Source: Rheum nobile
Taxonomy: Eukaryota; Streptophyta; Magnoliopsida; Caryophyllales; Polygonaceae
Assembly (NCBI GenBank): GCA_027886185.1
Contig: WOAB01000052.1
Coordinates: 558,001 to 622,000 of the forward strand
Direction: 5' to 3'
Length of the DNA stretch: 64,000 bases
The notes under the pieces are model-generated. The model did no database searches. It had not been told where the DNA came from and worked only from the letters and a program-made list of their open reading frames with translations. A program made the position numbers and the translations under genes. The first letter of the stretch is position 1. The number at the start of each line of letters is the position of its first letter. Positions 33,301 through 45,392 of this stretch are shown here, one piece after another.

Positions 33301-34920
33301 CAAACTTAAATACCTCATGGAAATCTTCACTATTAATTAACAATGCACTCTTTATACTTCAAAATAATGTTGGAATACTATATAATCTAGTATACAAAAT
33401 TCTTGGACTATAATGTAATTTTTTTTCATTTTCTTTGTACTTATATTTTTTTTGTGAAAGTCTGAAATGCATAGCCTAAAAAGACAAATATAAAAACACC
33501 AAATACCAGAGATTCTAGAAGATTTTGTCACCAGAACTATATATCCTGAAGTTTAAGGTATTAACCATATAGTCCATTTTACTGAGATTAATAATTTTTG
33601 TATTTCCTCGTCTAATGACCAAGAATATAAAAATAGGCTAAAATAAGATGTAATTAACCAAAATGGTGAATGTCTTTACCATATTAACTGAGGTGACAAC
33701 ACTAAACTTGCAATTCTTGTAAATTTACATATTTGTAAATGTTGGGTGTTTGGAGGAATATGGAATTATCCCATATATATTTGCAGGTATGAATATAATC
33801 AGAAAAGCACAAAAACTAAGTCGTACAAACTTGAACACCACTCCTAAATAAATTAAATAGAACATTAGTGTCTGAAATAGAGACTCCAAAAAAAAACTAT
33901 GTACCTTATATGTATGAAATTTGAAGAATAACATTGAAATCTAAATTTTATTTATATAGTCCATCGGCATGCTTTGTTTCTAAAGGTCCTGTGTAAGTTA
34001 ATAAATGAAATATGTTCATTGTATTAGTTAAGTGTAATGCATCTTCTTTCCCCTATTGTATTTCCAACCATGATTTCAATGATTGTGCAAGGAGAAGTGA
34101 GGAAGATAAGAGAGATCAATTGTAGTAGGGACACACCATGTGAATAGATGGAAAAAGCCAGTATTTATTGGTATATTTGAGTTAAGAGATAAAATCGTTT
34201 GTGTATTTTTTTAACCTAATTGATTGCCTTATTTTCAACAGTTGTTTGAGTGCAAATTATATATGGAGTATCTTTTGAGTTAAGAGAGACAACTATTTAA
34301 ATGTTATGCGTTTTCTCTAGCCATGGTCATTTAAATCTGTTTAATCTCACAACTGAAACAATCGTAGTTTGTTTTCTTTTTTTCTTCTTTTTTGTTTTGA
34401 TGAATGTGAGTTTCATGATGGATTATGGAGGTGGGCACTTATTGCCAAGTCTATATTTTGAAACAGTTGGTTGCTCGTGTTTTAATTTTTTTGACTGTTG
34501 ATTGTCGAGAATGTAAGTTTACCCAGAATTACGCATATGGGCATTAAATATCATTGTTGTATCCTATATTTAGGAAATGGAAGAGTCTTTATTTTTAAAT
34601 TGTCGTTTGATTATGTGTTAATTTTTTTTGTATGTTTTGAATGTGAGTTTTAGGGGATTGTCATTTATTGTCTATACTATATTTTATCTTATATGGAGTA
34701 TATAGATTAAGATGAGATGAAAGTAAAAAATTAGGGAGAAATATATTAATTAGTTGTAGGGCATTAATGGACAAAAATCTATTATATATATTTATAGATA
34801 GATAGATATAAAGATTTGAGTAACTAATTAATATAAACAAAAACATAATGAAAGATAAAATAGTAAAACAAAATTGTTAAGAAGGAAGATTGAACCCTAG
34901 ACCTCTTATATTATGAGAGT
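30346..34920. other. AT-rich region without recognisable genes
   Basis: About 4.6 kb of very AT-rich DNA with only short, biased ORFs (for example 32312-32500, 33725-33934, 34301-34501). A possible Helitron 3' end on the minus strand lies at about 31259-31290. I found no RNA gene or conserved domain. Confidence 0.6.
31259..31290 (-). mobile_element. Possible Helitron 3' terminus
   Basis: On the minus strand the sequence reads CCCGTGTGTAGCATGGG (imperfect hairpin), then TATGCCTACTAG, followed by T. Helitrons end in a short hairpin and CTRR inserted at AT. The matching 5' TC end was not located, so the call is weak. Confidence 0.3.
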
Positions 34921-34928
34921 GTCTTTAA

Positions 34929-35525
34929 TAGAGATGTCAATCGAGTCAGTCAAGTCGGATTCGGTTTGGTTATTTCGGGTTCGGGTTGAGAACGGGTCGG
35001 GTCATTTCAGATAACGGGTCAAGTCGGACGGGTCATTACAGGTCAGCGGGCGTTTCGGGTTGACCAACGAGTCAAGAGCGTCATTTTTTAAATTGTTTAC
35101 TTTTAAATATTATTAAATAGTTAAAAATAATTTAAATATGTCAAAATAAGTTGAAATGATTTAAATAATAATATTATTATTAATTATTTAAATGTAATTG
35201 ATATTAGTAGACCAAAATCATATTTTATTTTTAATTAATATTATATTAATTTATAAATTTCTATATTATAATTAATTATGTAAGTATAGCAATGTTCTTT
35301 TTTTAGGATAATTGAGCATATTATCTTTATTTATATGTCATTTATCATATATATCGTATGTTATATATTATTCATACTCCACATTTATTTGTTAATCGGG
35401 TCGGGTTCAGGTTGGCCGGGTTCGGTCTCGGTAAATTTGGATTATCAAAAATTCCGGTCAGGTCGGGTCCAAAAGCGGGTCGGTCAGGCAGTAAAACAGA
35501 TTCGGTCACTTTTTGACAACCCTAA
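34929..35525. mobile_element. Small hAT-like non-autonomous element (597 bp)
   Basis: The ends are TAGAGATGTCAA on the left and TTGACAACCCTA on the right, an imperfect 12-bp inverted repeat typical of plant hAT elements. Flanks are gtctttaa (34921-34928) and atctttaa (35526-35533), an 8-bp duplication with one mismatch. Subterminal regions carry many copies of CGGGTCGGGT-like words on both sides, and the centre is AT-rich. No transposase is encoded. Confidence 0.82.
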
Positions 35526-36089
35526 TCTTTAACCATTGAACTATATTAGAAGATGTAGTTTGTAATGAAAGATTAATAATAAAAAAAAGATTATTTCTCA
35601 TATTTATTGGACATTAATTATCGAGCCGACTATTCGCACTACGTTTTTGGCCTTTTCGCACTACAAAAGGCTACGCCAAATGTTGGCGTACGCCAAATAC
35701 GTGCGAAGAAGGCCAAAAACGTAGATATACGTATAAATTAAAAAAAAAAAGGAATAAAGGAGCTACGCCAGATTTTGGCATACGCCAGAATCTGGCGTAG
35801 ATGCTTTGTAGGGACTTGGGCTCGTTTTGGAAATTGGGCTTCTGCGCCAGAATCTGGCGTACGCAAGATTCTGGCGCAGCCAAAAAAAAACTTTTTTTGC
35901 CGCATAATCATGTAGAGAATTTCAATACGAGTCCGTACATATAAAATTCGTCCAAAACGGACATCGTTTGCCCCTCCAAAAGCCCAAAATACGATGACTG
36001 CCCCCATGGTCCTATTTGGGCCTATTTTGGCCCAATTTCTCGTATTTCAGGTTTTCACCCATTTTTTCTATAATCCTTCATATTGAGCA

Positions 36090-36420
36090 TATTGGAAGGA
36101 TTATAGAAGAAATGGGTGAAAAACTGAAATACGAGAAATTGGGCCCAAATAGGCCCAGTAGTAATGATTGTAGAAGAAACAGGTGAAAAACTGAAAAAAC
36201 GAAAAATTGGGCCCAAATAGGCCCAATAGGAATGATTATAGAAGAAACGGGTGAACAACTAAAATACGAGAAATTGGGCCCAAATAGGCCCAGTAGGAAG
36301 GGTTGTAGAAGAAACGGATAAAAAACTGGAAAAAAAAAATGAAAAATTGGGCCCAAATAGGCCCAATAAGAAGGATTATTGAAGAAACGGGTGAAATACG
36401 AAAAATTGGGCTCAAATATA
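36090..36420. repeat. ~65-bp tandem repeats in left foldback arm
   Basis: About five units, each containing gaaattgggcccaaataggc then agaagaaacgggtgaaaaac, with insertions and changes. A reverse-complement array occupies about 37620-37960 in the right arm. Confidence 0.85.
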
Positions 36421-36535
36421 CCCAGTTTTTAATTATATTTCATATAGTTACACTTATATGCTTTAGTATTTCATTATATTTCATATAGTTACGCTTATAT
36501 ACTATAGTATTTCATTAAATTTCATATAGTTACAC

Positions 36536-37509
36536 TAGATTTAATGAAATACTATATCTACGTTTTTGGCCTTCTTCGCACGTATTTGGCGTATAAGTCT
36601 AAGTATACTAGATTTAATGAAATACTATAGTATATAAGTGTAACTATATGAAATTTAATGAAATACTATGGGGTATAAGTCTAAGTGTACTAGATTTAAT
36701 AAAATATTATAGTATATAAGTGTAACTATATGAGATTTAATAGAATACTATAGAGTCTATAGTATATAAGTCTAAGTATACTAGATTTAATGAAATACTA
36801 TAGTATAGATAAGTGTAATTATATGAAATTTAATGAAATACTATGGTGTATAAGTCTAAGTATACTAGATTTAATAAAATACTATAATATATAAGTGTAA
36901 CTATATGAAATATAATATAATACTATAGGGTATAAGTCTAAGTATACTAGATTTAATGAAATACTATAGTATATAAGTGTAACTATATGAGATTTAATAG
37001 AATACTATAGTATATAAGTCTAAGTATACTAGATTTAATGAAATACTATAGTATATAAGTGTAACTATATGAGATTTAATAGAATACTATAGTATATAAG
37101 TCTAAGTATACTAGATTTAATAAAATACTATAGTACATAAGTGTAACTATATGAAATTTAATAGAATACCATATTATATAAGTCTAAGTATACTAGATTT
37201 AATGAAATACTATAGTACATAAGTGTAACTATATGAAATTTAATGATATACTATGGTATATAAGTCTAAGTATACTTGATTTATTGAAATACTATAGTAT
37301 ATAAGTGTAACTATATGAAATTTAATAAAATACTATACTATATAAGTCTAAGTGTACTAGATTTAATGAAATACTATAGTACATAAGTGTAACTATATGA
37401 AATTTAATGAAATACTATGGGATATAAGTCTAAGTATACTAGATTTAATGAAATACTATATTATATAAGTGTAACTATATGAAATATAATGAAATACTAT
37501 AGTACATAA
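36536..37509. repeat. ~80-bp AT-rich satellite forming the foldback core
   Basis: About twelve head-to-tail units of roughly 80-86 bp, each with tactagatttaatgaaatac and taagtgtaactatatgaaat. Units differ by scattered changes. One unit near 36553-36592 carries a piece of the terminal arm (ggccttcttcgcacgtattt). Confidence 0.9.
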
Positions 37510-38444
37510 GTGTAACTATATGAAATTTAATAAAATACTATCGTATATAAGTGTAACTATATGAAATATAATGAAATACTATAGCATATAAGTATAACTA
37601 TATGAAATATAATTATAAACAGGGCATATTTGAGCCCAATTTCTCGTATTTCACCCGTTTTTTCAATAATCCTTCTTATTGGGCCTATTTGGGCCCAAAT
37701 TTTCATTTTTTTCTTCTTCAGTTTTTCATCCGTTTCTTTTACAATCCTTCCTACTGGGCCTATTTGGGCCCAATTTCTCGTATTTTAGTTTTTCACCCAT
37801 TTCTTCTATAATCCTTCCTATTGGGCCTATTTGGGCCCAATAAGAAGTTTTTTCAGTTTTTCACATGTTTCTTCTACAATCATTACTATTGGGTCTATTT
37901 GGGCCCAATTTCTCGTATTTCAGTTTTTCACCCATTTCTTCTATAATTCTTCCAATATGCTCAATAGAAAGGATTATAGAAAAAACGGGTGAAAACCTGA
38001 AATACGAGAAATTGGGCCAAAATAGGCCCAAATGGGACCATGGGGACAGCCATCGTATTTTGGGCTTTTGGAGGGGCAAACGATGTCCGTTTTGGACGAG
38101 TTTTATATGTACAGACTCGTATTGAAATTTTCTACATGATTATGGGGCAAAAAAAAAATATATATATTTTTTTTTGGCTGTGCCAGAATCTTGCGTACGC
38201 CAGATTCTGGCGCAGAAGCCCAATTTCCAAAACGAGCCCAAGTCCCTACAAAGCATCTACGCCAGATTCTGGCGTACGCCAAAATCTGGCGTAGCTACTT
38301 TATTCTTTTTTTTTTTTTAATTTATACGTATTCCCCCCTTTTTGGCCTTCTTCGCACGTATTTAGCGTACGCCAACATTTAGCGTAACCTTTTATAGTGC
38401 GAAAAGGTAAAAATTATAGTACGAATAGAAACTGCCTTAATTAT

Positions 38445-38912
38445 ACCCTTAGTCTACTTTATATATTAAAAAATTTGTTACTAACCCCATCAATTTGAAT
38501 ATGGTACTTTCCTCCTCCATTGAGATATCAGCTGGTTGGTGTCTCACATCCAGCGGTTACTTTCGCTTGATGTCCACCTTTTAACATCCGTACACTCTTT
38601 GAGTATAAGAGACAGAAATGCGAACTTGTATGATTCTGTTTACAACATATAATGTCTCTGACAAAAATTAAAAATAAAAAGCCAGTGAATCTGAAAACAT
38701 GGTCCACTTTTTAAGCGTAAATTCAAGCGAAGCAAGTCATGGGGAACGACACAAGGATACAAGGAAACGAAGGCTAACAAGCACTGTAGCCACAACATTG
38801 TTTCACGCCTCATGAAGGAACAGTATGATATGTGGCATTTTGTTAACAAACAGCCAGTTTGACAATAAAAATAGGATGTTATATACTTGTATTATACATG
38901 TATGTGCTTGCT
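38445..38912. other. Spacer and likely 3' UTR of the DsbA-like gene
   Basis: No ORF of note. The half nearest 38912 is the expected 3' UTR of the minus-strand gene that ends at 38913. I could not fix a polyadenylation site. Confidence 0.5.
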
Positions 38913-40623
38913 TTACTCTGTAGTCAGTTTGAAGGCCTGCAAGAAGACTTCTGGTGGTTGTCCCCCGCTCAACTTTTGATTGCCATTAATCTGCACATCC
39001 CGAAAGCCCAAGTTAAAACAGAGAGAGAAATCTTGAGTGTCTGAGAAAAAGACGTATCATTACCACAAAATATGGAACTCCAGTTATGTGTGCAGAGTAT
39101 TTCTCAAAGTCCTCGTTAACCTTTATTCACCACAGGGCATAGAAGACCAAAGTTAGATGCTATGGAGATGACAGAATGTTTTTACAACGGAATAAGAGAA
39201 AGAGATATAGGGATCGTGTCATAGTAAGTGCCTAAGTGGTAGTGTGTCACTTCCTCCCATGGATGTTCCCTAAAAATGACGAACGCTTTCGAAAAACTAC
39301 ACCATTTACAAAATGGGAATAGGAAATTATGATGGAAATTGGGATGTAAGAAGAAATGAGAACAGCCATTTTCTTAGTGATTGCTTCTTCAAAATAAACA
39401 ATATCATGTTTGTTACTCAGTACCACAATAATTCCATTAAAAAAGACAGGTGAATGGGGAAAGAACCTCAGCGACACCATTGGCCGGGTCTTCGAGAAAT
39501 TGTGCTGCTCCTTCTACCCCCACCTTTTCTGCAGATTCCACAAGAAAGTTCCTGCATTGAAAGAAGAAACAAAGGATTTCTGTTCAGCCTGAGATATGGA
39601 TTCCACAGATACCAAATATAATTAAGTTCAAACATAGTATTTTTCTATTTTTCCATTAAGAGTATCCCTTAGTGTCCCGTAATTTAGACTAGTGTGCAAT
39701 CTTGTGGGCATTGACATAAGAGATCTCGCTTCTGGTCTATCTCTTTTTATTTCTATTACGCAAGCAATCAACATCCTCTTCCATAAGTGGACAAGCAAAG
39801 CCAAAGAGACAGTAGGAGATGACGAAATCACATCATCCATGGAGACATTGTTTGCAGTATCATCAAACCATAGTCCGGAAGAGTGATCAGGAAACAAACA
39901 ACTCACCTGTCACCTATATACTTAGCTTGTGTGAAGTACCCAATGAAAAGCTCTTCCACGAGACTGTGTTGCTTATCAAGGCCCTGTTTCCCAGCCAAGT
40001 ATATAAGCCTATGGCTGTCCATAGTATTTCCCCTGCGCATATAAGATGATGAGAATATGTAAAGTAGTTCAACCGTTAAGCGGGTATATAAACACGAGGA
40101 CAAATAGCCTTACGTCAACCCATCCACGTTGTATTCTAGGTCAAGCCCCCTAAACACCTGAAACATTCAAAGGACAAAGATGCTTTCAACTCACATCATT
40201 GCACCTGAAACAATCATAGCATTCAACTGAGTAAATGAACAAACCTGAGTCATCCTAGAGATTATTTGCTCAAACCGGGAACCAAATTTCTTGATATAGA
40301 ACTCTCTCTTGTTCACACCTTCTTTAGGTGTAGTAGGATCAAGGAAGAACGGATGCCATCTTACCTGGGAATTATCCATTTCAGCATCAAAGATTCAGGA
40401 TCAAAATTCAACACTAGATCACTGCACCAGAGACAGAAAAACGGTACGTATGACAAAGAGTGCAAAATCGAGAAACCTCGAAGTCAAACTGATCTTTCGA
40501 CAAATCTATTGCCTTGTCCAGGTTCCTTTTGCCAACGAAGCACCATGGACAGACAGTGTCAGAACTGATATCAATCTTAATTAGCTTCTTTGCTGCAATA
40601 CCCGCTGCTCCTGATTCAGCCAT
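38913..40623 (-). CDS. DsbA/FrnE-like thioredoxin-fold oxidoreductase, 218 aa, seven exons
   Basis: The coding exons on the minus strand are 40477-40623, 40245-40364, 40114-40157, 39907-40032, 39467-39551, 39064-39120 and 38913-38990. All introns are GT-AG and phases join without a stop: 657 bp, 218 aa plus TAA. The protein has the CPWC redox motif at residues 25-28 (DISSDTVCPWCFVGKRNLD), then a helical insertion (KFGSRFEQIISRMTQ, DSHRLIYLAGKQGLDKQ) and the cis-Pro region GVPYFV. This order is typical of the FrnE/2-hydroxychromene isomerase-type DsbA family. No signal peptide is seen, so it is probably cytosolic. The start is MAESG at 40623; an upstream in-frame Met (MLQAGITLF, 40653) is possible but a 5' UTR splice acceptor seems to lie there. 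It is intact, unlike everything around it. Exact substrate unknown. Confidence 0.93.
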
Positions 40624-41260
40624 TCTAAAGAGTGTTATACCTGCCTGCAACATCAGCCAGAATTTAACGAAAATCTCTCCTTTTTTTTTTTTTTGAATTC
40701 TACTTGCATTTTATCACTTTCTTCCCAAAGTTACAAAAATTACTCTTTTCTTAATTCTACTATATAGAACCTCAACCAATTCCAGAAGCAAATTGAAAAT
40801 AGGGTTTTCAAATACCATACTTCAACACATGAATAATTAATGTCAGATACTAATACTATGATCAATCAATTTGCAATTTGATGGTTGCAACTACAATCTC
40901 CAATCCGTAACGAACATAAAACCCCGGCCATCTGTTATAGTAAAATCTGACCTTGATCATCCAACGCTTCACCCCATTTCATCAAATTAATAAAAAAACG
41001 CATGAACAAGGCAGATATTTTTACACTGAATCAAGAGCATAAGATCTGACAAAGTCTGGTCTGCAGGAACTGAAAAGCTTTAACAGAGAAGCGCAAAGCT
41101 TGATACCTTTTATCAGCGGAAAAAACGACGACTGGAAGAATGAAGAAACAAAAAAGACGGAGATTTTGCAAATTAAACTAGAGCTTTTGAGATGGTTGGT
41201 CAAATGATCGTCGTTGTCGTGTAATCTCTCACCTCATAGAAACCTACCTACAACCATCCG
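40624..41260 (-). promoter_or_regulatory. 5' UTR and promoter region of the DsbA-like gene
   Basis: Candidate 5' UTR sequence includes a possible non-coding exon ending near 41106 (minus strand ...ataaaag then GTATCAAGC) and an acceptor-like gttgcag before the start codon. The stretch 41210-41260 may hold the transcription start. No clear TATA box was found. MULE-B sequence begins within a few hundred bases upstream. Confidence 0.4.
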
Positions 41261-41724
41261 CAAGACCGCACCGCCTGACTTTTCTAAAAAAGAATTTACT
41301 TTTTTTTGCTCAGAAAGTTTTTTTTTTCTCTTTTTTTAATGTGCAGCGGAATTAAAAAAACTATCAACTTTTACTTATTCATTTACAAAAGTATAGTCAC
41401 TTTCAAAATATTATAAAACTATCAAAAAAACTGCAAAACAAAAAAGACAAAATAAAATGTGAATAAAACTTTTACAAAAAACAAAAAGATGGTTAATTGA
41501 GGGTTAAAATTGCAATTAAGAAAAAGTTGTTTAAAATAACTCATAATCTTCTTACCTGCTCAACCGGTTGACATTAACTTCCCCATTGCAGTCCTTTTCC
41601 CTTTCTTCCCCAAATCTTTTCGATTTGTCAAGAACACTAGAGTTTCATTTTTCAGAACAAAGCTTTGTTTCCTAAAACCCTAAATTGAGCGACAACACCC
41701 TAAACCTAAATCCCCAAATCGATA

Positions 41725-44700
41725 ATGGTGAAGAGAAGAGGGTTGAATTCAGCGAAGGCTAGAGAAGGCGAAGTCGGCGAGATTTGCGAAGAGAAAGAGG
41801 GTTGAAGACCCATAAGAACAACCGTGTCCAGAACCCTCGAAATGAAGAGTGCAAGAATGAAGAGAGCCTACAACTCTTCAGAGGAAGAAGAGTCACCCAG
41901 TATAGTCGTTCCAATACAGAAGAAGAAACTACGGCGGTCGGAGGCTGAAGAACCCACATCAAAGAGGTCGATGAGGAAGCCATCAAAATCAGTTGGCGAG
42001 GTTAGTTCTCTTGAATAAGTCTTTAGCTTCCTGAAAAATGTCTAAGTTTGTCTAAAATTGTTGAATTGTTGATGCATGCTAGGTTTATGTCTGAATAAAC
42101 TGCATGGTGGTAATGAAAAACAGAGCATGAATTACTCTGTAATAAACATAGCATGGAGAGTGTTGTTGTGTGATACAACCTGAAGAACTTTGTACTTGCC
42201 TGAAAAACTTTGCAACTGAGTAACAAATTATGTATGAAAAATCTCATAATATCCTGACAGACTTTGTACTTGCCTGAAATTGGGGTAGGGTATAAAAGCT
42301 TCATAAAGTTTGATAAAGTATTGTTGTATAGTGTTGTTATGTGATATAACCTGAAAATGTTGTTGTATAGTGTTGTTGTGTGATATAACCTGAAAATCGT
42401 CTGCCAAAGCATGGATAGTGTTGTTGTGTGATATAACCTGAAAAACGTAGAAATCGCCTGACAAAGTGTTGTGGAGAATGTGCTGTTATGACCTCAGAAT
42501 GTGTGGTTACGTATAAACTACATTACCTGAAATAAGTCTATGTCACCTGACAAACACATAAGTAGTATGAAAAACATTTATTTTCAGATGTTTGATTAGA
42601 ATGTCATAGTAGCCTGAATGACATGATAAATCCAAATGTAGGGGTTATGGTGATACATGTTGATACAAAATTGTAGGGGTTATGGTGAACCAATAAGATT
42701 GTGACGGTGTAGATATCATAGTAGACTGAGTGACCTGATAAAGTGTTGTTATGTATAATTCTTACCTGAAGAACTTCCATTTCACCTGACAAATACAAAT
42801 GTAGTATGAAAGCGTTTAATTTTCTTTATGTGATTAGATTGTCATGTATTTGTGAATGCATCCATCATCAAGAGGTAATGGAACGTTTTATGGTGCAATT
42901 ATAAAGATTGTGACATTGTAGATAACATAGTAGCCTGAGTGACTAATAAAGTGTACCTGAAGAACTACCATTTCACTTGACAAATCCAAATGTAGTCTGA
43001 CAAAGTTTTATAAGTCTTACCTGGAACTATGTTATGGTAAATTTATAAAGATTGTGACAGTGTAGTTTGAATATTATATGACCTGAAAAACCTATATCTT
43101 ACTTGACATATATATAAATGTAGTCTGAATAAGGTTTATTTCCTTTATGTGAATATGAATGTCATGTATTTGTGAATGTCATTCATTACGAAGAAGTACA
43201 AGTGGCATAGAGAGGAGTTGTTTTTCGGCCGGATCAATAAGAATTCAAGGTTTCATTATCTTCAATGTATTGAGAACACATTAACTAGTGCAGACTGGCA
43301 AACAGTTCTACAAGGCCCTTTGGCCCAATTGTAAAAATAATGAAGAACTTGAAACTGTCTATATAGTTGATTCACCATGTTTTGTTTAGACAACTAGAGA
43401 CAAAAAAGAAGTGGAAGACATGATATTATCTGGGTGGAAAACCAAGTAGGTTTTCAATGGAGGAGTTTAGACTTATAACATGACTGAATTGTGGCATGCC
43501 GGATGAGGACACATTGGAGGATAAAAAGCAGTGTTTGATTTTTTTGGTGTGAAGAGTATTACAATCTCTAACCCTTTAACTAAGTTCATCTCGTGTCGGG
43601 AGAACAATGTATTCAATCTGAAGATGGCTTTGTTGATAATAACGGAGGGTGTTGTACTGGGGGGTGATAAGAAGAGGAAGGTCAGGCCCTTACATGTGAA
43701 ATTAATCCAAGACTTGGATCGTTTCAATAATTTTCCATGGGATAGAAGTGCTTATATTGACCTTCATCAAAGTCTGGCTACTGCTTTGGACTCAAGACTA
43801 GAGTCAGTTAAGGTTGCACTTAAAGTTTCTTCCAAAGTCAGAGCAGGTTACACCATAAGGGGTTTCCCATTGGTGTTTCAGATAATGTGTTAGTAGTTAA
43901 ATATGTAAAATTTTAGGTTAATTTGTTGCTCATAATTGTGGTTTAATTTCAATTATGTTTGTTTCAGATTTGGTTATATGAGGCAGTGCCCCATATTGGC
44001 AGAACATTTACACAAAAGCTTAGTAAACTTGTTCAGCCCCGAGGTATAAAGTGGCTAAAAATAAGTAGACCAGCCTTGGATTCAGTTACGGATGCCCTAG
44101 AGGGGACGTATGCTGCTAAACAGATCATTGTTGAGGAGGAAGGAGAGGACTTGGGAGAAAGTTGTTACTTCCCAGAGGAGGAAGGAGACAAATTCTTAGA
44201 TGAGATTGTGAAGCAGCTGAAGCCAAAAAGAAAGAGGGTTGGTAAAAAGGATAAGGGAGGTGGTAAAGGGCAAGCTGTAAACATTGAAGGTTTAAACCAG
44301 AGGCAAGTCGTGTGTTGTTTGAATGAATTGCTTGAAAGGATGCAAAATCTAGATGAAAAGTACGATATATTAAGGGAGGAAGTCCTTGGGTTAAAGAAGG
44401 AAAAAAAGAGGCAAAGTTCATACAAAATTGGCCTATTCATCCAGTGATGAAAATGTATGAGTGGCTTAACTTGTTCACATTTGTAGACAATGAATGTTTA
44501 ATATGTATATATATGCCTACATGAGTCAAAGGCTGAGGAGGATCAAAGTGATGATAAACCAAACATTAGAGAACACCAGAAGAGCATGATGAGGAAGGTG
44601 AAGTCAATATATGTGGGTGACGAGTCAGAGTCTGAAGATGACGAAGAGGATGAGTCACAAGAGGGAGAGCCTAAAGAGGGAGAGTCTGAAGAGGGAGATT

Positions 44701-45392
44701 TTGAAGAGGTATGTCCTTCATTTTCAGTTCATTAATGCACATTTCAGTCCATATATGCACATTCCAGACCATATTTGCAAATTTCAGACCATATGTCATC
44801 GCTTTCAGGACACTAATGAAGAATAGCAAGAAGATGGTGCAACTGTGTCTAATGGTGGAAAATGGTTGATGAAGAAGGTTACATCACCATCGAGAGGAAC
44901 AATGGACAATGAGGATGTTCAAGATGATGTAGGTTGTCAGGAAAAGGCGGATGAAGATGTTGCAATGGTCACTTCTGAAATAAAAAATGTGATTTCATAT
45001 AAGCAACAAGTTGAAGGGGATGAAACATAGCAAGACAATGCATTGTAAATTCTTATTGAGACGGCTGCAATACTACAGAGGGTAACAACTAAGGTGGTGA
45101 AAGAAGCAAATGAGGAGGGTGCGAATTAGGTAACACAACTTGAGGTGGTGAATGAAGTAACACCTGTGGTGGTGACACAACCTGAGGTGGTGACAAAAGC
45201 AGTGTCTGATGAGGGTGTGGATAAGGTACAACCTGAGTTGGTAACACAACCACATGGTGTAAGTGAGGTACAAGTTGAGGAGGTGACAAAGGGAGATGGT
45301 GTGGAGGGAGAAGGCAAGGTTGATCAGAGAGTTGTAGAGGATGGGACTGAGGTACAAGTTGAGGAGGTAACAAAGGGAAATGGTATGGAGGG
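41725..45392 (+). pseudogene. DUF1985-type cargo gene of MULE-B, truncated
   Basis: A basic N-terminal exon (about 41824-42001, MKRAYNSSEEEESPSIVV then KKKLRRSEAEEP) ends at a gt donor. After about 1.2 kb comes KYKWHREELFFGRI and NTLTSADWQTVLQGP (43200-43320), then the DUF1985 core (43500-43882: KSITISNPLTKFISC, LLIITEGVVLGGDKK, LIQDLDRFNNFPWDRSAYID, YTIRGFPLVFQ). A second core exon (43965-44447, IWLYEAVPHIG) ends in a coiled coil. Acidic exons (44590-45060) and a Val/Thr/Gln-rich tail follow up to the gypsy LTR. Frameshifts (near 43320) and stops (43472, 44825, 45027) break it. DUF1985 proteins usually continue into a Ulp1 protease; here that part is lost. Function of the domain is unknown. 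Confidence 0.72.
42150..43170. repeat. Degenerate tandem repeats in the large DUF1985 intron
   Basis: The word tgttgttgtgtgatataacc occurs with small changes near 42158, 42322, 42368 and 42418. From 42470 to 43170 a longer module (cctgaagaact...atttcacctgacaaatacaaatgtag) recurs three or four times. Minus-strand ORFs 42023-42412 and 42228-42464 arise from these repeats. Confidence 0.75.

Larger units (their letters stand above)
35622..38436. mobile_element. 2.8-kb foldback element with ~0.9-kb inverted arms
   Basis: Left arm 35622-36535 and right arm 37510-38436 are reverse complements of each other nearly throughout. The 8-bp word ttaattat flanks both ends (35614-35621 and 38437-38444). Each arm contains an outer part rich in palindromes (CGCCAGAATCTGGCG, TGGCGTACGCCA), a unique middle, and an inner array of about five ~65-bp units built on GGGCCCAAATAGGCCCA. 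The core (36536-37509) is an ~80-bp AT-rich tandem repeat. No transposase gene is present; ORFs in the arms are mirror-image artefacts. A MULE- or hAT-type foldback is suggested by the 8-bp duplication. Confidence 0.92.

Noticed and set aside
35671..36356. Phe- and Ser-rich minus-strand ORFs in the foldback left arm
   Set aside because: They arise from ~65-bp repeats. Mirror versions appear in the right arm (37602-38382) on the opposite strand, so they are structure, not genes.
35622..38436. CRISPR-like array (regularly spaced repeats)
   Set aside because: The repeat units are contiguous AT-rich satellite without unique spacers, in a plant setting; a tandem repeat explains it.
41021..41203. 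Short minus-strand ORF upstream of the DsbA-like gene
   Set aside because: It overlaps the likely 5' UTR and has no motif. The CPWC-containing frame begins later at 40623.
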